From Sulfurovum sp. (GTDB taxonomy: Bacteria; Campylobacterota; Campylobacteria; Campylobacterales; Sulfurovaceae), in assembly GCA_015661535.1 (NCBI GenBank), contig DQVY01000271.1, positions 1-9,777 of the forward strand: a DNA stretch of 9,777 nucleotides, read 5' to 3'. How positions within the stretch are numbered: position 1 is the first letter of the stretch; each line of letters opens with the position of its first letter. The position numbers and the translations under genes were made by a program. Shown one piece after another: positions 6,318 to 9,777 of this stretch. The notes beneath the pieces are model-generated. The model was not told the origin of the DNA, did no database searches, and saw only the letters and a list, made by a program, of their open reading frames with translations.

Positions 6318-7822
6318 ATAAAAAAATCACACTAAGTCTGGCAACAGCATTTACACTGCCTGCCATGTCAGCTACCAACGCAGAGTTAGAGGCTATGCTT
6401 ATGAAACTTCAAAAAGATTTTGGAAATTACAAAGTGGCTCAGGAGAAGAAGATCACCTCTTTGGAAAAACAGCTCTCTACAAGTCAAAAAAACCAAAAAA
6501 CCACTCAAAAAACAACCACCCAAACAGTAGTAAAGCAAAAAGAGACAGCAGCAACCGGAGTTGCAATACTGAAAAAACAGACTGAAAAGTATAAAAACAG
6601 CGGGGAGAGTGTCGCGGTTACAGAAAGCAATCCTGATCCAAGCTTTATGGATATGGCTACTGATACTGTCACCACAGACACCTATGAAAGTTTTACTGAC
6701 CTTGGACTGGCCGCTTCAAAGGTCTACAATACCGACACTGCTCTATCTATAGGTGGATATGGAGAATACAAGTATAAAAAGTATACTAATTTCAAAAACT
6801 ATGCCTCAGAAACAGCCAATGAAACCAGAAGAAAATCTGAGACGAATGTAGTGCGTTTTATACCTTACATCGGATATAAATTCAATGACTGGATCGTTAT
6901 GAATACAGAGATAGAGTTTGAAGACGGCGGTGCAAGATCGGATGGTACAAAAAACTACAAATATGCCATCGTTGAGTTCTCCTATCTGGACTTTTTACTT
7001 GATGAAAAGTACAGTTTCAGAGTAGGACATATTCTTGTACCATTTGGTAACATAAACCTCAATCATGAGCCTGTAGCATTCTTAACATCAGAAAGGCCAT
7101 TGGTAGAAACATTCATTATACCTTCAACCTGGAGCACCAATGGTGCACTTGCTTTTGGTAGCTATGAAGGTTTTGACTACTATACAGGGATCATCACTTC
7201 ACCGGATGCGGGAAAATTCCGGGAGGGAAGATTCATACAAATGGGTAGACAGGGAGCCAGACAATTCACAGATGACTTTTCCGGTGTAGCAAGATTAAGT
7301 TATAAAGGCTTTACCGGTATGGAACTGGGTGGTTCACTCTTCTACGGACAAAGCTCTACCCTTGCCGAGTCAAAACCCGGTGTTCCATCTTCAGGTTTAG
7401 ATCTTGATGTCTCTATGTTCATGGCTGAAGCACACATGAGATATAAATACAACGGATGGAATGTTCAAGGTATGGCAGTAATGGGGAGTCTGGGGGATGA
7501 TTATGATCAGCTTTCCGAATACGGCACCATAGCAGGTTCGGTCAATGGTCAGTACCTTACTGTAGGATATGATGTGTTACACACTATGAATACCAATCAG
7601 CAGCTTTTTGCAGTAGGTGAAGTAGAGAGACTTGATATGGATGCAGATGGAGAGACAGCCAATCCAGACAATTACAAATTCAACGAATATACTTTAGGTC
7701 TTGCCTATTTTCCAGACCCAAAAGTAGTCATCAAAGCAGAATACAATATGAAAGATTATGCTGATGGTTCACAACTTGCGGATGAAGAGGCATTTGTTGC
7801 TTCTCTTGGCTTTATATTTTAG
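6314..7822 (+). CDS. Outer-membrane porin with N-terminal coiled coil
   Basis: The 502-residue protein has a signal peptide with cleavage around residues 19-23. A coiled-coil-like stretch (about 23-58) is followed by a Gln/Thr/Lys-rich linker (59-80). From about residue 143 the sequence alternates polar and aromatic residues like beta strands and ends in a terminal phenylalanine (F502), the usual outer-membrane barrel signal. The segment GHILVPFGNINLNHEP (238-253), with RP at 261-262 and FIIPSTW (267-273), resembles the phosphate-selective-porin (OprP/OprO-like) group. The coiled coil may reach peptidoglycan or form a trimer stalk, as in some other porins (inference). AAAAGGA (6299-6305) lies inside the previous gene, and the start overlaps that gene by four bases. 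The solute is unknown; position suggests a route for iron or an iron ligand. Confidence 0.82.
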   Translation: MNKKITLSLATAFTLPAMSATNAELEAMLMKLQKDFGNYKVAQEKKITSLEKQLSTSQKNQKTTQKTTTQTVVKQKETAATGVAILKKQTEKYKNSGESVAVTESNPDPSFMDMATDTVTTDTYESFTDLGLAASKVYNTDTALSIGGYGEYKYKKYTNFKNYASETANETRRKSETNVVRFIPYIGYKFNDWIVMNTEIEFEDGGARSDGTKNYKYAIVEFSYLDFLLDEKYSFRVGHILVPFGNINLNHEPVAFLTSERPLVETFIIPSTWSTNGALAFGSYEGFDYYTGIITSPDAGKFREGRFIQMGRQGARQFTDDFSGVARLSYKGFTGMELGGSLFYGQSSTLAESKPGVPSSGLDLDVSMFMAEAHMRYKYNGWNVQGMAVMGSLGDDYDQLSEYGTIAGSVNGQYLTVGYDVLHTMNTNQQLFAVGEVERLDMDADGETANPDNYKFNEYTLGLAYFPDPKVVIKAEYNMKDYADGSQLADEEAFVASLGFIF

Positions 7823-7831
7823 GAGGAAAAG

Positions 7832-9067
7832 ATGCATACAAAAAACACTATCGCTGCTGCATTTGCAGCGAGTATAGTATTGGCAGGATGTGGGGGAGGA
7901 AGCGGTAGCAACCATGAAAACTCTAAGGAAATTAAATTTGACACTAAAGAGAAATTAGGGGAAAGTCTCTTTTTCGATAAAAATTTATCACTGGAAAGAA
8001 AGACAGCCTGCTTTACCTGTCATGACCCAGAACATGGCTTTGCGGATGCAAGGTTTTCAAAAGACGGTGTAGATCAATCTGTGTTTATTCATGGAGCATT
8101 CTCTGTAGGAGATGATGACATATCACTGGGTGGAAGAAATGCACCAACAGCAGCTTACGCACAGTTCTCTCCAACATTCGGCCAGATAAACGGTATTTAT
8201 AAAGGCGGTCAATTCCATGACGGAAGAGCCGCGACACTCAAAGACCAGGCGATGGGACCACCGCTTGACGGGGCAGAGATGATGATGCCAAACAAAGGTT
8301 CTGTCATTGACCGTATAGAAGAGAATGTGGACTATGTTGCAGCCTTTAAAAAACATTATGGAGCAGATATTTTTGATGATATCAATGCCTCTTATGAAGC
8401 TATGGGTGAGGCTATAGCAAAATTTGAAAAAACAGAAGAGTTTGCACCGTTTGATTCGAAGTATGACCGCTACTTAAAAGGAGAATATACCTTTACATCT
8501 GAAGAAGAAGGAGGCTATGTACTCTTTTTTTCAAATACAAATACATCTTGCGTAGCATGTCATACACTTAATTCCAAAAGTGAAGCTTCTAAAAATGAGC
8601 TTTTTACAAATTTTGAGTATGAGAACATTGGAACACCAAGAAACAGTAAAGCTATGGATGCCAGAGCGGCACTTGGACTACAGGATGCAAATGCAACATT
8701 TAAAGGATTGGGCGGAACAGTAAATGACCCGGAACACTATGGAAAGACAAAGGTTCCAACCCTTAGAAATATTGCTGTAACAGGACCATACATGAATAAT
8801 GGGGTATTTGCCAAGCTCCGTACAGTTTTAGAGTTTTATGACCATATGGGTGAAAACAATCATAATCTACACCCAAACAATCCTGAAACAGGGTTGCCAT
8901 GGGGTGCCAACGATCACAATGCAACGATCAATCATACCGATTTGGCTCAAAAATCGATGAATGATGCAAAGATCAGAAATCTGGAAGCATTCCTGAGAAC
9001 ACTTACAGATAAGCGCTATGAACATCTGCTTCCGCCACTTGCACCTGTTGGCGAGCTTGGCAACTAA
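7832..9067 (+). CDS. Di-heme cytochrome c peroxidase / MauG family lipoprotein
   Basis: The 411-residue protein starts with a lipoprotein signal ending VLAGC (C20) and a glycine/serine linker. Two heme c sites are present: CFTCH (60-64) and CVACH (240-244). Typical CCP/MauG segments surround them: GESLFFDKNLS (43-53), GGRNAPTAAYA (100-110), FHDGRAATLKDQAMGP (128-143) with EMMMP (149-153), and KVPTLRNIAVTGPYMNNGVF (307-326). The common FWDGRA tryptophan is His129 here. Such enzymes reduce H2O2 or oxidise protein or small substrates in the periplasm. The operon context makes peroxide removal or iron oxidation during uptake plausible, but that is inference. An AGGAGG site precedes the ATG by five bases, one of the strongest ribosome sites in the cluster. 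It lies nine bases from each neighbouring gene. Confidence 0.9.
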   Translation: MHTKNTIAAAFAASIVLAGCGGGSGSNHENSKEIKFDTKEKLGESLFFDKNLSLERKTACFTCHDPEHGFADARFSKDGVDQSVFIHGAFSVGDDDISLGGRNAPTAAYAQFSPTFGQINGIYKGGQFHDGRAATLKDQAMGPPLDGAEMMMPNKGSVIDRIEENVDYVAAFKKHYGADIFDDINASYEAMGEAIAKFEKTEEFAPFDSKYDRYLKGEYTFTSEEEGGYVLFFSNTNTSCVACHTLNSKSEASKNELFTNFEYENIGTPRNSKAMDARAALGLQDANATFKGLGGTVNDPEHYGKTKVPTLRNIAVTGPYMNNGVFAKLRTVLEFYDHMGENNHNLHPNNPETGLPWGANDHNATINHTDLAQKSMNDAKIRNLEAFLRTLTDKRYEHLLPPLAPVGELGN

Positions 9068-9076
9068 AGGGAAAAC

Positions 9077-9592
9077 GTGAAAAAAATTCTACTGGTAACG
9101 ATACTCTCTGTCACTGCCCTTTTAGCCAGGGGCGGAGGTGTAGACATAGGAAAGCTCATGAAGCCTTCCTTCTCAAAAAATACCCAAGTAACAAAAAAGC
9201 AGCTCAAACTGAATACCAAACAGGTGAAGTTGCTGCAAAAAAAAGCACAAGCAAAGCTTGATTCAAATGTTATTCGTCTCTACACGGCAAAAAACGGCAG
9301 TAAAACAGAGGGGTATGGTGTGCTTCTCCTACAAACAATCAGAACAAAAAAAGCAGCCGTACTTTACATCATGGACACCAAAGCAAAGATCAAAAGCATA
9401 GAGATCGTTGCTTTTAAAGAACCTATAGAGTACAAACCAAAACAAAATTGGCAGAACAGTTTTAAAGGTAAAACAAAAGAGAAGAACCTCTATGCAGGAA
9501 AAGGTATCCCTACCATTTCCGGTGCAACGATGTCTGCTAGAGCCATCTCAGATGCCGCACGTATTGCCATTGCCCTGGTTGAAGAGCTTTAA
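9077..9592 (+). CDS. Exported FMN-binding domain protein
   Basis: The 171-residue protein has an N-terminal signal peptide (about 1-17, MKKILLVTILSVTALLA). A basic, Lys/Gln-rich region (33-60) leads into an FMN-binding domain, ending with S148-G-A-T151-M-S in ISGATMSARAISDAARIA. In RnfG/NqrC/NosR-type domains the threonine of this motif receives FMN covalently from the transferase ApbE, so T151 is the likely attachment site (family knowledge applied here). The start is GTG, with AAAGGGA (9066-9072) just upstream. The protein probably acts as a periplasmic one-flavin electron carrier, accepting electrons from a membrane partner and possibly passing them to the heme or iron-binding lipoproteins of the operon (inference). 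The next gene starts after three bases, consistent with one transcript. Confidence 0.88.
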   Translation: MKKILLVTILSVTALLARGGGVDIGKLMKPSFSKNTQVTKKQLKLNTKQVKLLQKKAQAKLDSNVIRLYTAKNGSKTEGYGVLLLQTIRTKKAAVLYIMDTKAKIKSIEIVAFKEPIEYKPKQNWQNSFKGKTKEKNLYAGKGIPTISGATMSARAISDAARIAIALVEEL

Positions 9593-9595
9593 GCA

Positions 9596-9769
9596 GTGAA
9601 ATTTCTACTTACCAAAGAGCTGCAGCAGAATAAACTTTTGTCACTTACTGTGCTCTTTTTTGTAACAGTATTATCACTCTTTTTACTCTCTGATCTGCTT
9701 GTACATCACTTTCAGGTAGGGTTGACCCCTGTAATTGCTTCAGAGACCATATTGGGGAATGGGATGTAA
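9596..9769 (+). CDS. Short single-span membrane protein, 57 residues (possibly truncated)
   Basis: A GTG at 9596, three bases after the previous stop, opens a 57-codon frame starting MKFLLTKELQQNKLLSLTVL. One strong hydrophobic segment (about 14-36) is followed by SDLLVHHFQVGLTP and a short tail ending ILGNGM. A basic N-terminus and single span suggest an inner-membrane protein. AAGAGC is the only upstream purine-rich stretch, so initiation may depend on coupling to the FMN-binding gene. The frame ends at TAA 9767-9769, whose last A begins an ATG. Either a separate coupled gene starts there, or this is one longer membrane protein broken by a one-base change, because the adjacent frame reads D-V-M-K-K across the junction. 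I do not recognise the family with confidence. Confidence 0.5.
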   Translation: MKFLLTKELQQNKLLSLTVLFFVTVLSLFLLSDLLVHHFQVGLTPVIASETILGNGM

Positions 9770-9777
9770 TGAAAAAA
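9769..9777 (+). CDS. Start of a further gene, cut by the window edge
   Basis: An ATG overlaps the last base of the preceding stop (TAATG) and is followed by two lysine codons before the window ends. GGGG (9754-9757) lies 11 bases upstream. The one-base stop/start overlap and the Met-Lys-Lys opening are typical of a coupled gene, perhaps with a signal peptide. Only three codons are visible, so the alternative that this frame is the continuation of the preceding open frame cannot be excluded. Confidence 0.35.

Overview
The window looks like a chromosomal segment of a Campylobacterota bacterium, probably a marine Sulfurovum/Sulfurimonas-type organism. That placement is an inference from moderate-to-low GC, AT-rich promoters, AAGGAG-type ribosome sites, frequent ATA isoleucine codons and the overall gene style. 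No rRNA, tRNA, transposase or CRISPR array is visible.

Layout. Positions 1-455 carry two genes on the minus strand: the first 32 codons of an unrecognised protein (1-96), and a DUF2325-type protein with a cysteine-rich tail (99-455). Positions 456-624 form a divergent control region with three Fur-box-like 15-mers. Next, on the plus strand, come a divergent Fur-family regulator (625-1041) and a 56-residue orphan protein (1163-1333). A second control region (1334-1532) contains a near-copy of the Fur-box/promoter element found upstream of the regulator. From 1533 to the right edge all genes are on the plus strand and almost touch, as in one long operon: imelysin lipoprotein, di-heme oxidoreductase lipoprotein, second imelysin-like lipoprotein, sterol-desaturase-like membrane enzyme, outer-membrane porin, di-heme cytochrome c peroxidase-type lipoprotein, FMN-binding exported protein, a short single-span membrane protein, and the start of one more frame. 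A perfect 14-bp hairpin separates the first gene from the rest.

How the parts may work together. M75/imelysin proteins are related to the iron-binding domain of EfeO. In other bacteria imelysin genes are found beside di-heme oxidoreductases and are Fur-controlled. Here the Fur-box sites, two imelysin-like lipoproteins, two di-heme lipoproteins, a porin and an exported flavoprotein suggest an iron-starvation-induced envelope system. In this model the porin admits a substrate, lipid-anchored M75 proteins capture iron, heme proteins and the flavoprotein do redox work, and a membrane component past the right edge completes the path. This model is inference; the gene families and the operator sequences are what the sequence supports. 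The sterol-desaturase-like enzyme is the least expected member.
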